41,186 bases of DNA from positions 1-41,186 of the forward strand of contig JAGOJU010000029.1 in assembly GCA_017994935.1 (NCBI GenBank), read 5' to 3'. This DNA comes from Opitutaceae bacterium (lineage in GTDB: Bacteria; Verrucomicrobiota; Verrucomicrobiia; Opitutales; Opitutaceae). The notes beneath the pieces are model-generated. The model saw nothing but the letters and a program-made list of their open reading frames with translations, made no database searches and was not told the origin of the DNA. The stretch's first letter is position 1. The number at the start of each line of letters is the position of its first letter. Shown here piece after piece: positions 25,402 to 32,357 of the stretch. The translations under genes and the position numbers were made by a program.

Positions 25402-26913
25402 TCAGCGCACTCCCCCCATCAGGCGTTTGGTCCATGGAACGAGGGCCAGCATCACCAGGGTTGCGGCGCCGACAAAAAGAGCCTGATGAAGAAAAAAATC
25501 CGCAAGCCTCTCGGGGTTCGTAGAGGTGAAGTTTCCTGCGAGCACTCCGGCGAGTTTGTTACCGAGGGCGGCGGCGAGAAACCAGATCCCCATCACCAGT
25601 CCCATCAGTTTCTGCGGAGCGAGTTTCGTCATGGTGCTGAGACCGACCGGACTGAGCAACATCTCGCCCACCGTCTGGAGGAAAAAGAGCACCAGCAACC
25701 AGACTGGGGAGACCTTTCCTTCGGCGGTCAACTTCGCGGCCGGGACCATCCAGAGAAAGGAAAGACCGACAAAAAAGATGCCCAGTGCAAACTTCAGCGG
25801 GCTTGAGGCCTGTCGCGGTCCGAGCCGCAACCAGAGGTAGGCGAAGATCGGCGCGAGAAGGATGACCCAGATCGAGTTGACGGACTGCCACCAGGAGGAA
25901 GGGAAGCTGTGACCGGAGAGCTCGTTGCGCGTGAGACGGTCTGCAAAGAGGCTGATCGAGGAGCCCGTCTGCTCAAACAGTGCCCAGAAGATTTCGGCCG
26001 CAATGAAGAAGATGAGGATGGCCGCGATGCGTTTGCTGTCGGGACTCGGCCGAAACGCGAAAAATACGACGGCGGCGATCTGGAGGGCAAAGAGGAACCA
26101 GACCAGGCCTGGGTGGTCATCGCTGAGTCGCATGATGGCAATGAGCGCGAACGATCCCAGAGCCACCAGCACAAGCCTGCCCCAAGGGCGGGACTGATTG
26201 TCCGAATGTGCGGGATGGCTTCCGACGTGGGCAAGCCAGTGCAGCCGCTTGAGGTAGACGAGAAGTCCAAAGGTCATGCCAACCCCGGCTGCTGCAAATC
26301 CCCAATGCCAGGACGAGTGCGGTGAAATTCCCCATGACTCGAGGAGGCTCTTCCAGCCGGCGCCCTGCGCGAGGTAGCCAGTGACCAGCGGCGCAGCAAA
26401 TGCGCCGATGTTGATGCCCATGTAGAAGATCGAGAAACCGGCGTCGCGGCGTTCGTCGTCGGCGGAATACAGGCTCCCGACCATCGTCGAAATGTTCGGT
26501 TTCAGGAGGCCGGTGCCCAGCGCGATCAGGGTCAAACCCGCAAAGAAACTAGAGGTGGAGGGGATCGCCATCGAGAAGTGCCCGCAGGCAATAATCACGC
26601 CGCCCCAGAGGACCGCCTTCCGGGCACCGATGAAATTGTCGGCAACGAATCCGCCGAGTATGGTCAGCAGGTACACGCTCATTGTGTACGTGCCGTAGAT
26701 GGACGTAGCGTGGCGCGTCTCGTACCCCATGCCTCCGCGGGCAACCGACTCCACCATGTAAAGAACCAGGAGCGCGCGCATACCGTAATAACTGAAGCGC
26801 TCCCACATCTCCGTGAAAAACAGGACCGCGAGGCCGCGCGGATGCCCGAATATTTCATTTTTCTTGCCGACTGCGGATTCGGGAGAGGGGAGGGACCCCG
26901 ACTGTGAAATCAT
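25402..26913 (-). CDS. POT/PTR-family proton-dependent di/tripeptide transporter
   Basis: Predicted 503 residues, about 12-14 hydrophobic segments. The start is MISQSGSLPSP; the open frame above it has no family match. The proton-coupling motif ExxERFxYYG is intact (FTEMWERFSYYGMRALLVLY) near residue 40. Other POT hallmarks are VADNFIGARKAVLWGG, GTGLLKPNISTMVGSLYS, and FFQTGSS-type FEQTGSSISLF in the second half. It should import small peptides across the inner membrane. It leads a two-gene operon with the 2OG oxygenase and is divergent from the double-glycine peptide genes, 226 bases away. Transporters of this family take 2-3 residue peptides, not 40-residue ones. Confidence 0.93.
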   Translation of the reverse strand: MISQSGSLPSPESAVGKKNEIFGHPRGLAVLFFTEMWERFSYYGMRALLVLYMVESVARGGMGYETRHATSIYGTYTMSVYLLTILGGFVADNFIGARKAVLWGGVIIACGHFSMAIPSTSSFFAGLTLIALGTGLLKPNISTMVGSLYSADDERRDAGFSIFYMGINIGAFAAPLVTGYLAQGAGWKSLLESWGISPHSSWHWGFAAAGVGMTFGLLVYLKRLHWLAHVGSHPAHSDNQSRPWGRLVLVALGSFALIAIMRLSDDHPGLVWFLFALQIAAVVFFAFRPSPDSKRIAAILIFFIAAEIFWALFEQTGSSISLFADRLTRNELSGHSFPSSWWQSVNSIWVILLAPIFAYLWLRLGPRQASSPLKFALGIFFVGLSFLWMVPAAKLTAEGKVSPVWLLVLFFLQTVGEMLLSPVGLSTMTKLAPQKLMGLVMGIWFLAAALGNKLAGVLAGNFTSTNPERLADFFLHQALFVGAATLVMLALVPWTKRLMGGVR

Positions 26914-27084
26914 AGGCGCGTCCGAGGCTTGGCACGGTGTCGCCCGAGAGCAAAGCCGAAACGTCTTCCCGGGAGGGGATGCCGCAGGTTCGCACACAGC
27001 GGCGCCCTAATCCGGGGCATCTTCCGGCTTCCGCGCGGGCATTCCGGGTTTCAAATCCCCAGTCGGCGCGCCGGGGAGGCTTAG

Positions 27085-27101
27085 GATTTCACGTCGAAAT
27101 C
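27085..27101. promoter_or_regulatory. palindromic operator candidate before the peptide genes
   Basis: GATTTC (27085-27090) and GAAATC (27096-27101) form a perfect inverted repeat around a 5-base spacer ACGTC. The 17-bp size fits sites of NarL/LuxR-type dimers. It ends 38 bases before the first peptide start. A GAAATC half-site with its own AGATT/AATCT symmetry (27693-27705) sits 36 bases before the start of the LuxR-type gene. Which protein binds here is inference. No -10 or -35 box of good quality was found nearby. Confidence 0.35.
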
Positions 27102-27139
27102 AAAAGTCTCCAACCCGGCGCATCCAAACGACAAGAACC

Positions 27140-27313
27140 ATGAAAATGTTGACACAGGAAGAAGCAACGCGGGTGACGGGAGGGGAACCCTTGACAGCGG
27201 GCGCGGCCATTGTGCTGGCGCTCTTCGGGGCTGCCGCCTACATCGGCAAGGACATCTATCAGCATTGGAGCGAATTCAAGGAGGCTGTCGCCGACGGCTG
27301 GAACAATTCCTGA
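27140..27313 (+). CDS. double-glycine-leader peptide 1 (bacteriocin/microcin-like)
   Basis: Predicted 57 residues, not long enough for most gene finders. The first 15 residues, MKMLTQEEATRVTGG, fit the L-(S/T)-x-x-E-x-x-x-(I/V)-x-G-G leader consensus of class II bacteriocins and colicin V-type microcins, cut after GG by C39 peptidases. The 42-residue mature part has a hydrophobic helix (AGAAIVLALFGAAAYIG) with AxxxA and AxxxG spacings, then a polar, amphipathic end (DIYQHWSEFKEA, VADGWNNS). It could insert in membranes or act as a signal. The upstream sequence has only a weak AAGAA ribosome site. The second peptide starts 13 bases after its stop. A transporter is not present in the window. 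Confidence 0.7.
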   Translation: MKMLTQEEATRVTGGEPLTAGAAIVLALFGAAAYIGKDIYQHWSEFKEAVADGWNNS

Positions 27314-27326
27314 GGGAGAATTCACG

Positions 27327-27506
27327 ATGAACACTCTACTTCAAGAGGACCTTTCCGGCGTTTCGGGTGGCGGAGATCCTGCCTATGTTGACGCAGGCCA
27401 GTTTGTGGGAGCGTTTGCGAAGTCGATTGTGGAGCACCTCTACTTCGGACCGTTCACGGCCACCTTCGCGTTCTTTGACGCGCTGGTTTACGCATTCGAA
27501 GACTAG
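27327..27506 (+). CDS. double-glycine-leader peptide 2 (bacteriocin/microcin-like)
   Basis: Predicted 59 residues. The leader MNTLLQEDLSGVSGG is also 15 residues and, as recalled, differs from the colicin V leader (MRTLTLNELDSVSGG) at only 7 positions, one of them Asp for Glu. Compared with peptide 1 it keeps M1, L4, Q6, E7, V12, G14 and G15. The mature 44 residues are acidic to neutral and aromatic-rich (HLYFGPFTATFAFFDALVY). They contain a GxxxG motif (GQFVG), as in two-peptide bacteriocins. A clear Shine-Dalgarno GAGGGAG sits 8 bases before the ATG, overlapping the first gene's stop region. It is therefore translated efficiently, perhaps more than peptide 1. The intercistronic hairpin follows. 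Confidence 0.72.
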   Translation: MNTLLQEDLSGVSGGGDPAYVDAGQFVGAFAKSIVEHLYFGPFTATFAFFDALVYAFED

Positions 27507-27521
27507 AAACCAACCTTGATC

Positions 27522-27563
27522 GAGGCGAACACGTCGTGCGGGAGTCGTCGGCATGTTCGCCTC
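27522..27563 (+). other. intercistronic hairpin between peptide 2 and the membrane peptide gene
   Basis: GAGGCGAACA (27522-27531) and TGTTCGCCTC (27554-27563) are perfectly complementary over 10 bp with a 22-base loop. No T run follows, so it is not a standard terminator. The 3' arm covers most of an ATG at 27553, which would hide that start and leave the ATG at 27574 free. It may protect the upstream peptide mRNA from 3' exonucleases and lower downstream expression. Confidence 0.5.
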
Positions 27564-27573
27564 CACCTCATTC

Positions 27574-27687
27574 ATGAAATTCACCTATAAGCAATTCATC
27601 ATCGGTGTTTCGATTGGCTGGATCTTCGGAATGATCGTCACGAAGTACTGGATCCAGATTAAGGATTTCCTACATTCCCTCTTCTGA
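27574..27687 (+). CDS. single-span membrane peptide, possible immunity factor
   Basis: Predicted 37 residues from ATG 27574; an alternative ATG at 27553 would give 44 residues but is covered by a hairpin arm. The sequence has one hydrophobic segment (FIIGVSIGWIFGMIVTKYW) flanked by lysines, then an amphipathic tail (IQIKDFLHSL). It has no Gly-Gly leader. Small membrane proteins of this kind often give self-protection in bacteriocin loci, so immunity is the best guess, but it may also be a third active peptide or simply an unassigned membrane peptide. It lies between the peptide genes and the LuxR-type regulator on the same strand. Confidence 0.5.
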   Translation: MKFTYKQFIIGVSIGWIFGMIVTKYWIQIKDFLHSLF

Positions 27688-27692
27688 TGGGA

Positions 27693-27705
27693 AGATTGGA
27701 AATCT
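27693..27705. promoter_or_regulatory. short palindrome before the LuxR-type gene
   Basis: AGATT-GGA-AATCT is a perfect 5-bp inverted repeat, and the half GAAATC (27699-27704) matches the operator half-site upstream of the peptide genes. It lies 36 bases before the regulator ATG. It may reflect autoregulation, but a 6-base match in this space can also occur by chance. Confidence 0.2.
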
Positions 27706-27741
27706 GAGCGCATTTTTCTTTTACTGCATTGAATCTGCATC

Positions 27742-28668
27742 ATGGTGCCTACTCGCATCATGATCAAGGAACCCCACTCCAAAGAAACTACCCTGGCACT
27801 CCGCGCCTCTCGCGGATTGCCGTCACGCAGCAGCCCGGCCAGCGCGCCAGGGTTTTCAGCAAACGCGGCAGCCCAATCGTCCAACGTCAATCCGGCCCTT
27901 GGCCACATCAGACGGATTGTCACCGCCCATCAGGACCGCCTGCTTGTTGAGATTCTGGGGCACGCATTGGCGGCCGAATTTCCGTGCGCCCATCTTGAAC
28001 GTGCGACTTCGGTGGAAACCCTCCGAAGCCAGCTCATCGCGGAACCGGCGGATCTTGTGGTGGCATCGGCAAGCCTGTCCGGTGGAGATGAGTTTTCTGT
28101 GCTGGCCGCCTTGAAGCAGGCATGTCCCGGCCAAAAGTTGCTGTTCGTTACAATGCGGTGCGACTACCAGATCGTGCAGGCTTTACGCTCGCTTGGTGCA
28201 AGGGGCGCCATTGACACCGCCACGGATGACATTGCCTGTTTTCGTGAGGCCGTGCGCAGGGTTGCGAATGGGCAGACCTACTGGAGCGCCAGTCTCCAGC
28301 CGATGCTGCGGGGCAGTCTGCCTTCGACAGCGGTCCTCAGGCACCTGACGCCGATGGAAATGTACATGTTCGCGATTTTGGGCGATGGCTGCAGCGACGG
28401 GATGGCGGCAGCGATGGTGGACCTTTCTGAACAGTCCGTGCACAGCTATCGCAAGAGGCTTCACCGCAAGCTCGGTATCCAGCACAAGGGAGCCTTGGTC
28501 ACGCGGGCGTTTCAATACGGCCTGGTGCGGGCCACTCCGGAGGGAGTGGAGCGGCCCGGGCTGGAATTGCTGCGGGTGCGCTGTCCCTCCTCGCGGAGGA
28601 GGAGATCGAATCACCTCGAAAGCATTTCGATGCCAATCAGCGCATCGCTTCGTTCGACTGTGGCTTGA
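27742..28668 (+). CDS. NarL/LuxR-type regulator with degenerate receiver
   Basis: Predicted 308 residues with a Ser/Ala-rich N-terminal extension of about 54 residues. A receiver-like fold at about 55-190 is recognisable (IVTAHQDRLLVEILGHAL and ALRSLGARGAIDTA) but has lost its chemistry. The acidic pair is replaced by Ala-His/Gln-Asp, the phosphoacceptor position in PADLVVASASLSGG is Ser109, and the Lys is replaced in GAIDTATDD. It therefore cannot be a normal phosphorylated regulator. The C-terminal helix-turn-helix at about 202-262 (LTPMEMYMFAILGDG, SEQSVHSYRKRLHRKLGIQ) is intact. An alternative ATG lies at 27760. It follows the peptide genes closely and is the likely local regulator. A basic tail (SSRRRRSN) is unusual. 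Confidence 0.85.
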   Translation: MVPTRIMIKEPHSKETTLALRASRGLPSRSSPASAPGFSANAAAQSSNVNPALGHIRRIVTAHQDRLLVEILGHALAAEFPCAHLERATSVETLRSQLIAEPADLVVASASLSGGDEFSVLAALKQACPGQKLLFVTMRCDYQIVQALRSLGARGAIDTATDDIACFREAVRRVANGQTYWSASLQPMLRGSLPSTAVLRHLTPMEMYMFAILGDGCSDGMAAAMVDLSEQSVHSYRKRLHRKLGIQHKGALVTRAFQYGLVRATPEGVERPGLELLRVRCPSSRRRRSNHLESISMPISASLRSTVA

Positions 28669-28715
28669 CGTCGTGGCAAGTGTGGTTCGAGGCAGGACCG
28701 GCCGAAGGCTTCCTG

Positions 28716-29645
28716 TTACTGGGAGGTGATTTCCCGAAAAAGGTGCGTGAATTCCGCCAGGTACTGATCGAACCAAGTATGGGCGGAAAGGAAGTAGATG
28801 CCGGCTGCCACGGCCAGCATCGGGCCAAACGGGACATGTACTCCAAGGCCAAGCTCGGCGGGCTTCCCGTCCGGAGTTTCTGCGGGAGGGGCAATGCTTG
28901 CCCGGGAGCCGAAGGTCACCTTCCAGAGGAGCGCCAGGAGAAACCAGACAGTGCCAACCATGGCGCCGCCGAAGAGGCTGAAGAGGGTGCCTTGCCAGCC
29001 GCAGAATGCGCCGATGGCACCCATGAATTTTACGTCGCCGAATCCCATTGCCTCCTTCTTCAGCACAGCTTCGGCAAGCAACGCAATCCACAGCACCATG
29101 CCGGAACCGATCAGGATCCCCAGGAGGGAATCCGCTCCCGCCTCGATCACGTTGGCGAGAGGATCACCCCCTTGGCAGCCGTGCAATGCGGGTACGGCGA
29201 GTGAGAGCAGCATGCCGGCAATAGCGCCGCCGATCGTGAAGGCATCCGGAATGATGAGGTGGTCCAGATCGATGAAGGTCGCACAGACCAGACCGCTGAG
29301 GAACACCCAGCCGACAATCGCCTTCGCGGGCGGGAATACGAGCCAGCTCCAGAGAAACAGTCCCGCCACAAGCATTTCGACAAACGGATAGCGGAATGAA
29401 TAGGGACGACCGCAGCAGCGTGCCCTGCCTCGGAGAACAAACCAGCTGAGCACTGGAATGTTGTCGTACCAAATGATGGGTTTGCCGCAGGCGCATTGGG
29501 ATCGGGGGCTTACGATCGATTTTCCTACAGGGACGCGGTAGATGACGACATTGAGAAAGCTGCCGACTACGGCGCCGAGTATGCCTGCAAGGATGGCGAA
29601 AAAGGCGGGAAACTCGGCGACCAGGTCGGCGTACGCTGAAAACAT
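28716..29645 (-). CDS. pilD: type IV prepilin peptidase
   Basis: Predicted 309 residues, multi-spanning, the usual length for the bifunctional leader peptidase/N-methyltransferase. The start is MFSAYADLVAEFPAF. The aspartate protease pair is present: Asp126 in CATFIDLDHLIIPDAF and Asp204 in AMGFGDVKFMGA (GxGD). The N-terminal cytoplasmic loop carries the conserved WYDNIPVLSWFVLRGR, but the usual C-x-x-C pairs are shifted to CAC (51, 53) and CC (77, 78). It would cleave and methylate type IV pilin and pseudopilin precursors in the inner membrane. No pilin genes are in the window. It lies 46 bases downstream of aroE, apparently in one operon. Confidence 0.92.
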   Translation of the reverse strand: MFSAYADLVAEFPAFFAILAGILGAVVGSFLNVVIYRVPVGKSIVSPRSQCACGKPIIWYDNIPVLSWFVLRGRARCCGRPYSFRYPFVEMLVAGLFLWSWLVFPPAKAIVGWVFLSGLVCATFIDLDHLIIPDAFTIGGAIAGMLLSLAVPALHGCQGGDPLANVIEAGADSLLGILIGSGMVLWIALLAEAVLKKEAMGFGDVKFMGAIGAFCGWQGTLFSLFGGAMVGTVWFLLALLWKVTFGSRASIAPPAETPDGKPAELGLGVHVPFGPMLAVAAGIYFLSAHTWFDQYLAEFTHLFREITSQ

Positions 29646-29691
29646 GGAGGCGCGCATTTCGAACGCGAGGCAGGACGAAGTCAAATCGGTG

Positions 29692-30600
29692 TCATCGCCC
29701 CATTGCCTTCGTGGCTGCCTCGCGCATGGCTCCGACTGGCACTGAGGCTTCAGACCAGATTTCCAGTGCGCGGACTCCCTGATGAATCAACATCGACAAC
29801 CCGTTGGCTGAGGGAATCCCCAGCTGCCGGGCCGCAAGCAGGAGAGGAGTCTCCGCAGGATTGTAAATCATGTCATAGACCCCGGCAGGATCGGGAAGCT
29901 CAGTGAGCGGAATGGGCAATGGATCCTCCTGGCGGAGACCAGCGCTCGTGGCATTGATGACCAGCGCCCTGGACGGCAGGCCTGACGGAAGGGAGGCGGT
30001 GCTGAATCCATGGACTGGAATGCCCCCAGCGAGGTCGCGAAGGTCCGAGAGCAATCGGGCAAGGTTGTCTGCGGAACGGTTTCCGATCCACAGTGAGCGG
30101 CACCCCTTCCGAAGGCATTCCACGGCGGCACCCCGCGCGGCACCACCTGCTCCGGCAAGTACGACGTGCGAACTTGCCAGCTCAATCTCCAGCGTTTCCC
30201 GCACAGCCATCGAGAGGCCGTAGCCGTCCGTGTTGAAACCTCTCCACCCCCCGGGCTCACGCCTGAGCGTATTGACGGCTCCAATCGGACGTGCCTCGGG
30301 GTCGACGATGCCCACGAGGGGGAATGCGAGCACCTTGTGCGGCACGGTGAGATTCAAGCCGAAGAATCCCTTGGCGTACAGACGGTCCAAGGCATGGGGG
30401 AGCTGTTCCGGAGGAACATCAAACCTCACGTACCGCCAGGCTGAAAAACGGGGATCCTGGCGTGCCATGTCGGCAAGCGCGGCCATGTGCATTGCCGGGC
30501 TGATCGAGTGCTTGATCGGGTGTCCAAGGACAGCGAGGCATGTCCCCTCGCTTTTCCAGGTATCGAGATCGTCGAGAGTGAGTACAGCGTTCGTCGGCAT
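29692..30600 (-). CDS. aroE: shikimate dehydrogenase
   Basis: Predicted 302 residues. Reduces 3-dehydroshikimate to shikimate with NADPH in aromatic amino-acid synthesis. Substrate-site residues: AVLGHPIKHSISPAMHMAA at about 23-41, catalytic Lys89 in GLNLTVPHKV and Asp125 in GFNTDGYG. The dinucleotide fold is at about 145-200 with VVLAGAGGAARGAAVECL and the NADPH-type WIGNRSADN. Late segments NATSAGLR and NGLSMLIHQGVRALEIW complete the signature. The N-terminus is about 18 residues longer than in many AroE proteins. It sits between the SirB1-like gene and pilD in a presumed four-gene operon. Confidence 0.95.
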   Translation of the reverse strand: MPTNAVLTLDDLDTWKSEGTCLAVLGHPIKHSISPAMHMAALADMARQDPRFSAWRYVRFDVPPEQLPHALDRLYAKGFFGLNLTVPHKVLAFPLVGIVDPEARPIGAVNTLRREPGGWRGFNTDGYGLSMAVRETLEIELASSHVVLAGAGGAARGAAVECLRKGCRSLWIGNRSADNLARLLSDLRDLAGGIPVHGFSTASLPSGLPSRALVINATSAGLRQEDPLPIPLTELPDPAGVYDMIYNPAETPLLLAARQLGIPSANGLSMLIHQGVRALEIWSEASVPVGAMREAATKAMGR

Positions 30601-30698
30601 GAATCAGATGCAGGAGGAGTTCCAGAGAACTCACTCCAACTCAATTCCTGAAAGCGACTGCTTCGCTTCGCCGCACGGTGCCGGAGTGGGAAACGACC

Positions 30699-31565
30699 TC
30701 AGGCCGAGTGACGGGCGTGGGTGCTTTCAAAGTCCTCCACAAAGGAGGCGAAGAGCTTTGCACGCTCGAGCGAGCCGGAGGCGGTGTAGTGATTGATCAG
30801 ATTCCGACAGGTGCGGCAGAGGACCTCTCGAATGGGCGTCGGGGCGAGTTGACTGGCGTGGGTCGGCTGGCCGTACAGCTTGAAGCGAAGGACCATTTCC
30901 GGTGCGTTCCGAAAGGTGCCTCCATCAAACGCGTCGACAAAAAACGGCTTTTCATCGAGGAAACAGCCGATCACGAAGTGGCTGGGCAGGCCTACGGGTT
31001 CCAGCGAGAATCCAAGCCGCTGCGCGACCAGCAGGTAAACCGTGCACAGGGAAATAGGGATGCCCTTGCGCCGGATCAGCACCCGGTGCAGGAAGCTGTT
31101 TTCGGGATCGGAGTAGTGCTCCAGGTTTGCGTGGAATCCGAAATCGTGAAAAAGCACTCGGTTGATCACACGGCATTTTTCCCTCGGACTCGAGGGCTCG
31201 GCGATGAGTTCCCGGCACCGCGAGGCGATGTCGTCAAGTTGCCGGCAGGCCTCGGCCACATCGATGTCCGGATAAACCGTGCGACCCATCAGCAAGGCGC
31301 CGGTTTCCAATTCGTAGCTCAGCGAGCGGACAAAGACGCGAAACTCCTCGATCGGATCCCGGATCTTGAGTTCATTGAGGTACCAGCGGGCGTGCGTTGC
31401 CAGAATACGATTGGCGCTTCCTGCGACTTCCTTGAGCAACTGCCCCGCTGCAATCGATTGCGAAGAGAAGTGGGCCATCAACGCCTTGCGTGTTGCCGGC
31501 GATGGATCGTCGATCAACGCCAGAAGGGCATCTTTCTCTCTGGGATCAAAGGAAGAGGCGGGCAC
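30699..31565 (-). CDS. SirB1-family transglutaminase-like protein
   Basis: Predicted 288 residues with a GTG start, since no ATG precedes the conserved part. The central region carries the SirB1/Transglut_core2 pattern: ENSFLHRVLIRRKGIPISLC (family R-K-G-x-P-I-S), LVAQRLGFSLEPVGLPSHF (conserved P-x-H-F) and FFVDAFDGGTF (Asp-rich turn). A Cys stands next to the PIS segment where many members have Ser or Gly, so a papain-like triad is possible but not certain. Family members are cytoplasmic and their role is unsettled. N-terminal helical repeats (ALLALIDDPSPATRKALMAH) suggest protein binding. Confidence 0.8.
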   Translation of the reverse strand: MPASSFDPREKDALLALIDDPSPATRKALMAHFSSQSIAAGQLLKEVAGSANRILATHARWYLNELKIRDPIEEFRVFVRSLSYELETGALLMGRTVYPDIDVAEACRQLDDIASRCRELIAEPSSPREKCRVINRVLFHDFGFHANLEHYSDPENSFLHRVLIRRKGIPISLCTVYLLVAQRLGFSLEPVGLPSHFVIGCFLDEKPFFVDAFDGGTFRNAPEMVLRFKLYGQPTHASQLAPTPIREVLCRTCRNLINHYTASGSLERAKLFASFVEDFESTHARHSA

Positions 31566-31634
31566 GGGCTGAGGAAAGGTTCTTTCATCGCCCGTGCCAA
31601 CAGCAAAGGAATCCCCTGAAGGGAAGTCCTTGCC

Positions 31635-32336
31635 CTACTTTGATTCGCGCGCACCAAACAATGCCGAGCCCACGCGCACCTGGGTGCTCCCCTCGGCGAT
31701 GGCAATGTCCATGTCCGAACTCATCCCCATCGACAATTCCGCGAGGGGCAGGCCAAATTTCGTGCGAAGGTCATCGCGAATCTCGCGCAGCCTCGAAAAC
31801 GTCCGCCTGGCAGCATCCGGGTCTTCGCTCAGGGGAGCGATCGTCATGAGCCCTTCGACGCGGAGATTTCCCTGGAGCCGGGCGCACTCCAGAAGTCTGG
31901 GAGCATCCTGCGGGTCGGCGCCGAACTTCGCTGGATCGTTGCCAGCGTTGATCTGAAGCAGGACGGGCAGGGTTTTTCCTATGGCCAACGACTCCTTCTG
32001 CAACGCCACGAGCAGTTTTTCGCTGTCCACACTCTGGATCCTGTCAAACCACTTTGCTGCCAGTCTGGCCTTGTTCGACTGCAGGTGACCGATGAGTTCC
32101 CATCGCAGACCCGGAGGCCCCAGCGGGATCTTTTCGCATGCCTCCTGGACCCGGTTCTCTCCCACGCTCTTGAGTCCGAACCGCGCAGCATGATGTGCCG
32201 CCGCGACGGGATGCGTCTTTGTCACTGCCAGCAGGCTGACCTCCTGTTTGTCGCGTCCGCTCCGACGACATGCGTCCGTAATCCGCGAAAGCACGCGTTC
32301 GGCCGCGATACGAAAATCGTCATAGGAAGTATGCAT
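31635..32336 (-). CDS. yggS: YggS/PLPBP pyridoxal-phosphate homeostasis protein
   Basis: Predicted 233 residues with the alanine-racemase-like barrel of this family. The Schiff-base lysine is Lys40 in VSLLAVTKTHP. Other signatures are GENRVQEA, WELIGHLQSNKA, NPAKFG-type NDPAKFGAD (the phosphate loop) and LSMGMSSDMDIAIAEGSTQVRVGSALFG at the C-terminus. The protein binds pyridoxal phosphate and balances B6 vitamers and amino acids; it has no known catalytic turnover. The start is ATG 32336, preceded directly by a TTG that is not needed. It is the first gene of the minus-strand operon toward pilD and is divergent from the LysR-type gene, with a 70-base gap between the two starts. Confidence 0.96.
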   Translation of the reverse strand: MHTSYDDFRIAAERVLSRITDACRRSGRDKQEVSLLAVTKTHPVAAAHHAARFGLKSVGENRVQEACEKIPLGPPGLRWELIGHLQSNKARLAAKWFDRIQSVDSEKLLVALQKESLAIGKTLPVLLQINAGNDPAKFGADPQDAPRLLECARLQGNLRVEGLMTIAPLSEDPDAARRTFSRLREIRDDLRTKFGLPLAELSMGMSSDMDIAIAEGSTQVRVGSALFGARESK

Positions 32337-32357
32337 CAAAAAAGGAGATTTAATGGA

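Noticed and set aside
26930..26943. Sequence TGGCACGGTGTCGC resembling a sigma-54 promoter, attractive because a sigma-54 regulator is in the window.
   Set aside because: The GG and GC elements are one base too close and the T-T of TTGC is missing; that spacing is normally inactive.
27711..27722. T-rich stretch after the AGATT/AATCT hairpin as a terminator before the LuxR-type gene.
   Set aside because: The stem is only 5 bp and A/T-rich and the T stretch starts several bases after it, so termination would be poor.
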